Assembly: GCA_903888815.1 (NCBI GenBank)
Contig: CAISVC010000426.1
Coordinates: 1 to 6,050 of the forward strand
Length of the DNA: 6,050 nucleotides
Source of the DNA: an uncultured Fibrobacterota bacterium
GTDB taxonomy: Bacteria > Fibrobacterota > Chitinivibrionia > Chitinivibrionales > Chitinispirillaceae
Direction of reading: 5' to 3'
Shown here: positions 1 to 5,583 of the stretch, piece by piece
Numbering within the stretch: position 1 is the first letter of the stretch
Layout: each line of letters begins with the position of its first letter
Notes under the pieces: generated by a model
Databases searched by the model: none
What the model saw: the letters and a program-made list of their open reading frames with translations, nothing else
Told to the model about the DNA's origin: nothing
Made by a program: the position numbers and the translations under genes

Positions 1-2
1 AG

Positions 3-134
3 TTTCACGGCGTCTCCAAAGAGTACTTCCCAGGGTACTTGAACGAAATGGCTTTCAGGTATAATCATCGTCATGAAATTATCTTTGAAAAATTGGTCAA
101 AATGGTATCAAATTTAGTGCAAAATCCTTTATAA
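3..134 (+). CDS. IS1595-family (ISXO2-like) transposase, C-terminal fragment cut by the window edge
   Basis: Reading from base 3, an open frame runs 43 codons to a TAA at 132-134. Its product begins FHGVSKEYFPGYLNEMAFRY and continues NHR, which matches the C-terminal block of IS1595/ISXO2-like DDE transposases: an (F/Y)HxVS(K/E) stretch, then Y-L-x-E-x-x-(F/Y)-R-(Y/F)-N-x-R. The glutamate at codon 45-47 and the arginines at 57-59 and 69-71 are the conserved residues of that block. In the family the enzyme cuts and pastes its own insertion sequence. The 5' part lies outside the window, so whether the gene is intact cannot be judged. No left end is available to identify the matching terminal inverted repeat, so the right boundary of the element somewhere after 134 is unknown. 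The family call rests on motif recognition alone, but this block is distinctive. Confidence 0.8.
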   Translation, partial: FHGVSKEYFPGYLNEMAFRYNHRHEIIFEKLVKMVSNLVQNPL

Positions 135-292
135 TCACCTTAAAATTTATCAAAAGTTTTTTTAATACAATCACTCCATTGGCAGGGTACAGATAAATAC
201 GGCTGATAATTTTCATAATAAAGCAAGAAAAAGCCGAAATATCGGTTTTTATAAGTATTTGACTGTAAAAAGGATAAGCTATCAATATGTCG

Positions 293-308
293 CATAATAT
301 ATATTATG
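293..308. repeat. Perfect 16-base AT palindrome
   Basis: CATAATATATATTATG equals its own reverse complement. It sits 6 bases left of a second, larger inverted repeat and downstream of the operon that ends at 379. It could be a protein-binding site, part of a transcript 3' end, or chance in AT-rich sequence. Nothing here decides between these. Confidence 0.6.
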
Positions 309-313
309 TAAAC

Positions 314-335
314 AATTAAATATGTTTATTTAATT
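314..335 (-). terminator. AT-only stem-loop downstream of the operon, possible transcript end
   Basis: AATTAAATA, a four-base loop TGTT and TATTTAATT form a perfect 9-base-pair stem. It lies 44 bases beyond the stop of the last operon gene, in the right place for a 3' end. The stem has no G-C pair, and on the - strand it is followed by only a short GTTTAC rather than a T run. It is therefore a poor intrinsic terminator by the usual rules. The stem is certain; its role is a guess. Confidence 0.3.
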
Positions 336-378
336 CATCTCTTTTCCCTGATAAAAACTCCCTTCCCCTTAAGCATTT

Positions 379-1041
379 TTAATGCATTATTATTTTTTCC
401 AACCCGATCATTATATACCCCGCGATAATCGGTACTGCGAGGTTGTCATTGATGGTTATTTTAGGGGCAATTTTAAGCGGAATTAATTCAAATATGGTTA
501 TTACAAACGACGTAACCCAGATAATCAGCGCCGGAGCCTTGTGACTCCCCCATGTTTCTAATAATCCCGGAATAAATGGAAATACCGCGTAAAACAGTAA
601 GAGACATATAATAAAACAGGCCAAAGAGCCTTCGAGCGTCTTATTGCCGATCCTTATCCTGCCCAGACCTATGCCTACCAGAGCCGCCATTGCATCACCG
701 ATAATGAACAGCGTCAGGGCTATAAAAGAAATATGCGGATGCTTATTAAACAGAATTGTGCATAAAAATGCCGCGCCGATGACCCACGTCCAGCCGCTTA
801 CCTTGAAATGCTCTTCTTTCCTCATCATTGAACCGAAAATCAGGAGAACGTTTTTTTGGATTTTCGGAATTCTGAAACGAAGCGCTTCGATGATAACCGA
901 TGAAGCAAAGAGTGCAAAAAGAATAATTGATATTAATAGCGGCGTAATTGATAATCGCGGCCCGTAAAAAATAGCGATGGGCATGAGCAGCGCGAAAAGA
1001 TGAAGAAGTTTTCTGCTGATTTCTTCACGGGAAAGCGTCAT
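379..1041 (-). CDS. Dolichol/phytol-kinase-like membrane protein (SEC59/VTE5 type, CTP-dependent polyprenol kinase family)
   Basis: A 220-residue polytopic membrane protein made largely of hydrophobic segments (about 15-30, 32-52, 84-98, 103-124, 138-160, 169-189 and 202-217). It carries the signature of the dolichol kinase/phytol kinase family, relatives of phosphatidate cytidylyltransferases: RKLLH at 10-14, GDAMAALVG at 115-123, KTLEGS at 134-139, then E185 followed by DNLAVP at 199-204. Characterised members transfer phosphate from CTP to a membrane isoprenoid alcohol (dolichol, phytol or farnesol-type); the bacterial substrate cannot be read from sequence. The length suits a compact prokaryotic form. 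The ATG is supported by the RKLLH box close behind it and by a purine-rich ribosome-binding site. It is the last gene of the operon, 18 bases after the NHL-protein gene. The gene looks somewhat more AT-rich than the others in the operon. Confidence 0.82.
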   Translation of the reverse strand: MTLSREEISRKLLHLFALLMPIAIFYGPRLSITPLLISIILFALFASSVIIEALRFRIPKIQKNVLLIFGSMMRKEEHFKVSGWTWVIGAAFLCTILFNKHPHISFIALTLFIIGDAMAALVGIGLGRIRIGNKTLEGSLACFIICLLLFYAVFPFIPGLLETWGSHKAPALIIWVTSFVITIFELIPLKIAPKITINDNLAVPIIAGYIMIGLEKIIMH

Positions 1042-1048
1042 AGTATTT

Positions 1049-1060
1049 CTCTTTCCTCTT
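1049..1060 (-). promoter_or_regulatory. Ribosome-binding site of the polyprenol-kinase-like gene
   Basis: On the - strand this reads AAGAGGAAAGAG, ending 7 bases before the ATG at 1041 and starting at the stop codon of the NHL-protein gene. It is the clearest Shine-Dalgarno-like sequence in the window. The other operon starts (2361, 3308, 4460) have at best weak matches. Confidence 0.55.
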
Positions 1061-2361
1061 TATTTCGCTTTTTCAACTTTTATCGGATAATACCAGGAAC
1101 TATACGTCAGCGAAGAATAGGTCGGCTCAAGCTTGAGCGTCAATCCCTGTTCTCTGATTCCGTTCTTTTCTTTTGTATTAAACCGCATGGTCACCGAATC
1201 GCATGGGATCCAGCGCTTCCTAAAATACGTCACGGTATCATTTTTAACTGCTGAAAAAAGGCTTATCAGGCTGTATTCAGTCGCTTTGACAGTCAGCGCA
1301 TAATCCCCGCCCTCTTTATGTATTAGAGACGCCTTTTTAAGGCTGGTACCGACCCAGAAATACTGGGCGCCGTTCTTCTCGGCAATAAACGTCTGTCCGT
1401 ATCTTTTGTAAATAGCGATGCCGCGCGGCTCAATGAATTGGTTATCGCCTTCTCCATGAGAGCCGAAAACATCGAGCAGCTTGAGATTATGGTCGAATTT
1501 CAGCACGCAATGGCTCCCCATGTCGGTTACCCAGTAGTTATGGTAATAATCCACAGCTCCATAAACCGCCGCATGGCCTGAGGGCAAGTCTGCGATCGCC
1601 TTCAGCGCTCCGTCAAACCCGAGTTTCCAGACCCGTGTTCCTTTTCTGTCCGCGCAATAAATAGCTTTCTCGCTGTTATAATAGCTCCATCGCGCACTAC
1701 CATCGGCTATGGCAACAGCGGTCGGGCCGTCGATGAATTTCCAGCCGCATCCCGCAGCAGGTATGGTGCGCAGCACATGCCCTGCCGAGTCAAAAACAAT
1801 GAGGCGCCGGTTTCCCGGGTCCGTAACGTAAACATTCACTTTTTCGTCTATTCCGACCCGTGAAGGCCCTGAAAGACCATTATCCTGCGCCGAGGCACCG
1901 GTAAAGGATCCTTTCCATTCCAGCTTTGATTTGGGATTGAAAAGCCGGACAATCCGATTGTTCCCGGAATCCGCGACATAGACGTTGCCGTTTCCATCAG
2001 CAGCGATCCCTTTCGGATACAGGAACTGGTCCTGCCCTTTTCCTTTTTTTCCGTACAGCCCGAGCGACCACATGGAGCTGTTATAAATTATCTCTCCGCG
2101 CCCCGAATTGACACCGTATACGACCACTTCATCATCGTCTTTATCGGTCTTGGGGTCGTCCCATGATTTAAGGCGCGCGGTCGCCAGCCCCTGCGGATCA
2201 TTAAAAGATGTCCTCGTCCCGAAAAACAGGAACAGGTGCGATCCTGTCGCTTTTCTTATTCCATATGAGTGAAGGTAGGGCGGGAATACGAGCGGCTCCC
2301 CTGCCATCCTGCCGGCAACAAGGATTAAAAATATAAATGCTGCTTTAAATATTTTTTTCAT
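1060..2361 (-). CDS. Exported NHL-repeat beta-propeller protein
   Basis: A 433-residue protein with an N-terminal signal peptide: MKK, a hydrophobic core at about 7-16, and a likely signal peptidase I site near AGRMAG at 16-21. There is no lipobox cysteine, so it should be periplasmic, outer-membrane-associated or secreted. Residues about 108-335 hold at least four NHL-like blades. The clearest are FLYPKGIAADGNGNVYVADS (113-132) followed by GNNRIVRLF, SGPSRVGID...VYVTDPGNRRLIVFD (164-191), TAVAIAD...IYCADRKGTRVWKL (214-248), and AVDYYHNYWVTDMGSHCVLKFD (269-290) leading to QFIEPRGIAIYKR...FIAEK (308-329). An Asp-rich segment at 68-77 precedes a divergent first blade. The last 90 or so residues are beta-rich with many aromatic residues and match no domain I can name. 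NHL propellers usually bind protein or carbohydrate partners, sometimes with enzyme activity; the function here is unknown. It starts 11 bases after the aldo/keto reductase stop, without a strong ribosome-binding site. Confidence 0.8.
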   Translation of the reverse strand: MKKIFKAAFIFLILVAGRMAGEPLVFPPYLHSYGIRKATGSHLFLFFGTRTSFNDPQGLATARLKSWDDPKTDKDDDEVVVYGVNSGRGEIIYNSSMWSLGLYGKKGKGQDQFLYPKGIAADGNGNVYVADSGNNRIVRLFNPKSKLEWKGSFTGASAQDNGLSGPSRVGIDEKVNVYVTDPGNRRLIVFDSAGHVLRTIPAAGCGWKFIDGPTAVAIADGSARWSYYNSEKAIYCADRKGTRVWKLGFDGALKAIADLPSGHAAVYGAVDYYHNYWVTDMGSHCVLKFDHNLKLLDVFGSHGEGDNQFIEPRGIAIYKRYGQTFIAEKNGAQYFWVGTSLKKASLIHKEGGDYALTVKATEYSLISLFSAVKNDTVTYFRKRWIPCDSVTMRFNTKEKNGIREQGLTLKLEPTYSSLTYSSWYYPIKVEKAK

Positions 2362-2372
2362 CTATGATTGAG

Positions 2373-3308
2373 TCAAGGATACCATCGAAAAATATTCCCC
2401 GCATCGGGAATGAACGGCGCAAAATCATCGGTCACGGCAGTCATGGCTCTGAAAACCGACTGATCGATAGTGCCTTCAAGGGATTTGACATTGCCTGATA
2501 CCTGATCAGGCGTCCTGCTGCCTGCCAGTACCGAAACAATGCCATCCTGCGCCACGAGCCATCGGATTGCACAGTGAGCAAGAGGCCGCTTCGCTTCGAT
2601 CGCAATGCTTTTCAGCTTTTCAACAGTCTCATGCACCTTCGGCCATACCTCTTTTTCAAACAGCAGCGTGTATTTGCGGTGATCGCTTGGCGCGAAATCG
2701 GGCTCTTTTCCGAACTTGCCGGTGAGAATACCTTCTGCAAGGGAGCTGTACGTTATAACCGAAATGCCATGCTGCCTGCAGAATGGGATAGTCTCGCGTT
2801 CTTCCCGCCTCCAGAGGACATTGTAGCAAAGCTGGTGTACGTCGATTTTCCCGGCTTTCATAACCTCCTGCATCTGCGCAACTGAAAAATTGCTGACTCC
2901 TATCCGGCGGATCTGCCCCTTTTCGCGCAATCGCTCCATGGCTTCCATCATACCGGCCAGATCGCCACCTTTTTTCGGCCAATGGATATACAGCAGATCG
3001 ATGATTTCAGTCTGCAGCCGTTTTAAGCTGAACGCAACTTCCTTCTCAACTTTTTCTTTAGGCATATAGAGTATCTTCGTCGCAACAAATGCCTTATCAC
3101 GCACCGGATGAAGCGCTTTGCCGACCAGTTCCTCCCCATGGCCGCGGCCATACGCCTGAGCGGTATCAAAATGATTGATACCCTCTTCGAATGCTCGCTG
3201 TATTGTCGCAAGCGAATCCCGGTCATCCTGCCTGCCCCACTGATCGCCGCCGAGCGGCCAGCATCCAAGGCCTAAAGGTGTCGGTTGCAGTTTTGCAATA
3301 CCGTTCAT
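2373..3308 (-). CDS. Aldo/keto reductase, NAD(P)H-dependent oxidoreductase
   Basis: A 311-residue protein of normal length for the aldo/keto reductase superfamily, a soluble (beta/alpha)8 barrel that reduces aldehydes and ketones with NADPH or NADH. The whole catalytic tetrad is visible: D48 and Y53 in HFDTAQAYG, K78 in VATKI and H109 in YIHWP. The family signature RRIGVSNF is at 134-141. The C-terminal cofactor-binding segment is LAGSRTPDQVSGN at 261-273. The N-terminal LGLGCWPLGG at 12-21 is the usual first hairpin and strand. Substrate is not predictable from these motifs. The gene starts 6 bases after the pdxB stop, which suggests translational coupling; a GGAAAG about 13 bases before the ATG is a weak ribosome-binding site. 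Some enzymes of this superfamily reduce pyridoxal, which would suit the neighbour, but there is no sequence proof. It could equally be a general detoxifying or sugar reductase. Confidence 0.88.
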   Translation of the reverse strand: MNGIAKLQPTPLGLGCWPLGGDQWGRQDDRDSLATIQRAFEEGINHFDTAQAYGRGHGEELVGKALHPVRDKAFVATKILYMPKEKVEKEVAFSLKRLQTEIIDLLYIHWPKKGGDLAGMMEAMERLREKGQIRRIGVSNFSVAQMQEVMKAGKIDVHQLCYNVLWRREERETIPFCRQHGISVITYSSLAEGILTGKFGKEPDFAPSDHRKYTLLFEKEVWPKVHETVEKLKSIAIEAKRPLAHCAIRWLVAQDGIVSVLAGSRTPDQVSGNVKSLEGTIDQSVFRAMTAVTDDFAPFIPDAGNIFRWYP

Positions 3309-3314
3309 GATTTT

Positions 3315-4460
3315 CTATATACTTTCCAGCTTAAATCCCAATTTTCTCAGGATGGCGGCAGCGTCGTTCTGCTGTCTGTTGCATCGAACCTGATAATGAG
3401 AAAATTCCAGTCTCTTTGGATAGTTGGCGCGCAATGCATCAAAAAATGCTCCCCGCTCTTCTGCTTTCGCCGAAATTATTTTCCGCAGCGAGGCGTCATC
3501 GCGCATAATCGGATATGCATGTTCCACAGCATCAAACACCGGATCAGCGCTGTGCGTGACATCAATCACCCCTGCAGATTCCGATAATAACGCTGCCGGA
3601 TCCCAGGCAGGAACCTGCTTGAAAAAGGAACACGCTGCGCGATGTATCATTAATGTACCGATTATTTTCCCATCATACGAGTAACCCGCAATATGCGGCG
3701 TTGCAATATCAGCGATGGCGCACATTTCAGGGTCTATTGACGGTTCATGGTCCCAGACATCGAGTACAAGCCCGCATAGTCCGGACCGGTGCTGTTTTAA
3801 TGCAGCCTCATGCACTACCTTGCCGCGGCTGGTATTGATCAGCACTGCGCCTTGTTTCAGCTGTTTTAAAAAAGCAGCGTTGACCAGATGAAAAGTGGGG
3901 TCACTCCCCTGCTTCTCAAGCGGTACATGGAGCGTCACGATATCTGAATTCCGGAGCACCTCTTCAAGCGGACGGAATAGTGTATTTGCGGTCAAACGTT
4001 TTTTAGGCGGATCGTTCAGCAGGCATTTCATCCCCATGGCTTCTGCGTATTGACGCACCAGGCTTCCGATATTGCCCACGCCGATAATTCCGATACGACT
4101 GCCCGCGAGTGAAAGTTTTTTTTTCCGCACCATGTGCAAGATCGCCGCAACAACATACTGGGCCACTGAATTGGCGTTCGATCCAGGAGCATAGGCAAAG
4201 CCGATTCCGTTTTCCGTTATTCCGGAAAGAGTATCAGGCAGGTTAATATGTTCGATACCGGTTGTCGCGCTTGCAATAAATTTTAATTTCGTGGCCGCGA
4301 CAAGCTCCGGCGTCACCGGTGTGACCGAACGGACCAGCAGGATGTCCGCATCTGCGATGTTTCCACGTTTTATATCGCGGCCTTCAAAAAGCGTTATATC
4401 GCCTAAATCCGAGAACGCTTCCGTTACCTGCGGGATATGCCTGTCAGCGACTATTTTCAT
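3315..4460 (-). CDS. pdxB: Erythronate-4-phosphate dehydrogenase, vitamin B6 (PLP) biosynthesis
   Basis: This cytosolic enzyme oxidises 4-phospho-D-erythronate to 2-oxo-3-hydroxy-4-phosphobutanoate, the second step of the DXP-dependent route to pyridoxal 5'-phosphate. The 381-residue product matches the usual length of about 380. The N-terminus MKIVADRHIP and VRSVTPVT (43-50) are typical of PdxB. The Rossmann motif GVGNIG is at 127-132. The D-isomer 2-hydroxyacid dehydrogenase catalytic residues are present: R212 in NTSRGKVV, E239 in DVWDHEP and H256 in TPHIAGYS. The C-terminal dimerisation region ends with the characteristic ILRKLGF, which separates PdxB from other family members such as SerA. 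An in-frame TTG at 4517 and ATG at 4499 would add 19 or 13 residues that match no PdxB; I chose the ATG at 4460 by homology, although no good ribosome-binding site precedes it. It is the first gene of the four-gene operon. Confidence 0.9.
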   Translation of the reverse strand: MKIVADRHIPQVTEAFSDLGDITLFEGRDIKRGNIADADILLVRSVTPVTPELVAATKLKFIASATTGIEHINLPDTLSGITENGIGFAYAPGSNANSVAQYVVAAILHMVRKKKLSLAGSRIGIIGVGNIGSLVRQYAEAMGMKCLLNDPPKKRLTANTLFRPLEEVLRNSDIVTLHVPLEKQGSDPTFHLVNAAFLKQLKQGAVLINTSRGKVVHEAALKQHRSGLCGLVLDVWDHEPSIDPEMCAIADIATPHIAGYSYDGKIIGTLMIHRAACSFFKQVPAWDPAALLSESAGVIDVTHSADPVFDAVEHAYPIMRDDASLRKIISAKAEERGAFFDALRANYPKRLEFSHYQVRCNRQQNDAAAILRKLGFKLESI

Positions 4461-4624
4461 GTTTTGAAAATAACTAATCTGAAACCGAAGATGCTGCATA
4501 ATGGCCGGATATTCCAATATGTATATTTTCTTCCACGGAGAACCGTTTCATGCGGCGTGGGAGGCCGGTCAGATACCGGGTATACCGAAGTGTATAACCA
4601 TCTTTTCGCAAAACAGGGCAACGT
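4461..4624. promoter_or_regulatory. Divergent control region between pdxB and the PfkB-like gene
   Basis: The 164 bases between two divergent starts must hold promoters for both transcripts. On - the best -10-like box is TATACA (+ strand bases 4520-4525), about 60 bases before the pdxB ATG. Transcription from it would begin close to or inside the TTG at 4517, which argues against that start. On + a TATAAC at 4593-4598 lies 27 bases before the PfkB-like ATG. Neither has a convincing -35 box at 16-18 bases, so the assignments are tentative. A 63-codon + frame crossing the region (4437-4628) has no coding character. Confidence 0.4.
4573..4586. promoter_or_regulatory. Overlapping palindromes, candidate operator
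   Basis: ATACCGGGTAT (4573-4583) is an inverted repeat around one central base, and GGTATACC (4579-4586) is a perfect 8-base palindrome sharing its right half. They end 6 bases before the TATAAC box and 38 bases before the PfkB-like start, where a repressor or activator would commonly bind. No regulator gene lies beside it in the window, and short palindromes also occur by chance. Confidence 0.3.
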
Positions 4625-5563
4625 ATGAAACCGATGCAGATACGCGATTATGACTTGCTGGTGATCGGAGAATGCTATGTCGAATTCAGATGCGACGGCG
4701 ATATCTGCCTGTGCGATTCCTTCGAGAAAGATGTCGGCGGGGCGGATGCGGTCGTTGCCGCCACCGCAGCACGGCTCGGGTCGGGCGTTTCCTTTGTTTC
4801 CGCCATTGCACGGGATCCCTTCCACGGTATAATCCGTGAACGCCTTCTGGCACAGGGCATCAATATCGACCATGTCGTCACCAGCGGAGGATACAACGGC
4901 ATTTATTTCACCAGTTCCCGGTTTCCGGAACAGCGCGAATATCTTTTCCACCGCCCCGGCAACGCGGCAGAAAGCATCATCCCCTCGATGGTGTATGACG
5001 ATCTTGTTGACAACTGCAAAATAGTGTATGCATCAAGCGAACTGCAGTCGGTATCGCGCCCTGCGCGGCATACGATTTTTAAGGCGCTGGAATTTGCCCA
5101 CCGCAATAAAACCATGGTAGCGTATGATACCAACCTGCGCCTGCAGCGTTGGTCGCTTGATGACGCGAAAGAGGCCCTGTGGAGCGTTCTGCCTTTTGTC
5201 GATGTGATATTTCCTTCGGCTCCCGATGAGTCAAAAGCGCTGTTCGGTTATGAACGACCGACCGATGTCATCGGTTTCCTCTGGGACAGGAACGTTCAAA
5301 TTGTCGTGGTAAAAACAGGCGCGGAGGGATGCGTGGTCGGCTATAACGGAAAAATTGAGGAGTTCCCTCAGGTAACATCGTCAGAACCTGTTTCGAACGT
5401 TACCCTTATCGGCAGCGCATTTATCGGGGGATTTCTTCACTACATCGCGCGGGGACAGGACCCCTTTGCCGCCGCAGAATTTGCGAACTCGGTTGCGCTC
5501 TTCAAAGGCATCAGGGGCGGCGGTATCAATTCGCTTCCCACGATAAACGACCTGAAGACCTGA
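4625..5563 (+). CDS. PfkB-family sugar kinase homologue with a degenerate active site (probable pseudokinase)
   Basis: At 312 residues it has the normal size and layout of a PfkB (ribokinase-like) carbohydrate kinase, nearest in style to 2-keto-3-deoxygluconate kinases. Visible landmarks are VIGECYVEF at 13-21, the motif-1 region GGADAVVAATAARLG at 38-52, YDTNLRLQRWS at 167-177, FPSAPDESKALFG at 196-208 and the ATP-side KTGAEG at 230-235. The decisive motif 2, normally DTTGAGDAFxGGF, reads NVTLIGSAFIGGF at 258-270. The catalytic base aspartate is thus S264 (codon AGC at 5414-5416), and Gly-Ala of the anion hole are L261-I262. The motif-1 substrate asparagine is V43. Such a protein is unlikely to phosphorylate a sugar by the family mechanism, though it may bind one. 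The frame is intact with no stop or shift, so it is not a decaying pseudogene. A second ATG at 4634 is possible. Only a weak AGGG sits ahead of the first ATG. It is transcribed away from pdxB. Confidence 0.85.
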   Translation: MKPMQIRDYDLLVIGECYVEFRCDGDICLCDSFEKDVGGADAVVAATAARLGSGVSFVSAIARDPFHGIIRERLLAQGINIDHVVTSGGYNGIYFTSSRFPEQREYLFHRPGNAAESIIPSMVYDDLVDNCKIVYASSELQSVSRPARHTIFKALEFAHRNKTMVAYDTNLRLQRWSLDDAKEALWSVLPFVDVIFPSAPDESKALFGYERPTDVIGFLWDRNVQIVVVKTGAEGCVVGYNGKIEEFPQVTSSEPVSNVTLIGSAFIGGFLHYIARGQDPFAAAEFANSVALFKGIRGGGINSLPTINDLKT

Positions 5564-5583
5564 AACCGCTGAAAATGTTACGG

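Larger units (their letters stand above)
135..378. other. AT-rich non-coding stretch between the transposase and the - strand operon
   Basis: This 244-base stretch is much richer in A and T than the flanking genes and holds no convincing coding frame. The one - strand frame through it (97-285) overlaps the transposase end and has the Ile/Phe/Lys-rich make-up expected from random AT-rich DNA. The stretch should contain the right end of the insertion sequence and the 3' end of the operon transcript arriving from the right. Two perfect inverted repeats, at 293-308 and 314-335, are listed separately. I see no tRNA, riboswitch or G+C-rich terminator hairpin. Confidence 0.7.

Noticed and set aside
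97..285. 62-codon frame on - in the AT-rich flank
   Set aside because: It overlaps the transposase C-terminus on the other strand, has no ribosome-binding site and has the composition of random AT-rich DNA.
644..1254. Two + strand frames (644-967 and 1000-1254) antisense to the kinase-like and NHL genes
   Set aside because: Neither has a domain signature or a ribosome-binding site, and both lie opposite well-supported genes.
1920..2050. Possible DNA-level tandem repeats in the NHL gene
   Set aside because: The blades are divergent at protein level and show no repeated nucleotide blocks, so this is ordinary propeller architecture.
2574..2982. Antisense and alternate-frame open stretches within the aldo/keto reductase gene
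   Set aside because: They are shadows of a gene whose full catalytic tetrad and cofactor motif lie in the 2373-3308 frame.
4437..4628. 63-codon frame on + ending in an ATGA overlap with the PfkB-like start
   Set aside because: The 4-base overlap looks operon-like, but the frame starts inside pdxB, its product has no domain character and no ribosome-binding site precedes it. It occupies what must be promoter DNA.
4457..4951. 164-codon frame on - across the divergent region and the PfkB-like gene
   Set aside because: It runs antisense to most of the 5' third of the PfkB-like gene and through the pdxB control region, with no recognisable motif. The PfkB frame on the opposite strand is clearly the real one.
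5564..5583. Bidirectional terminator between the convergent genes
   Set aside because: The 20-base gap has no stem-loop and no T run. The nearby GC-rich repeat at 5587-5608 lacks a T tract on either side.
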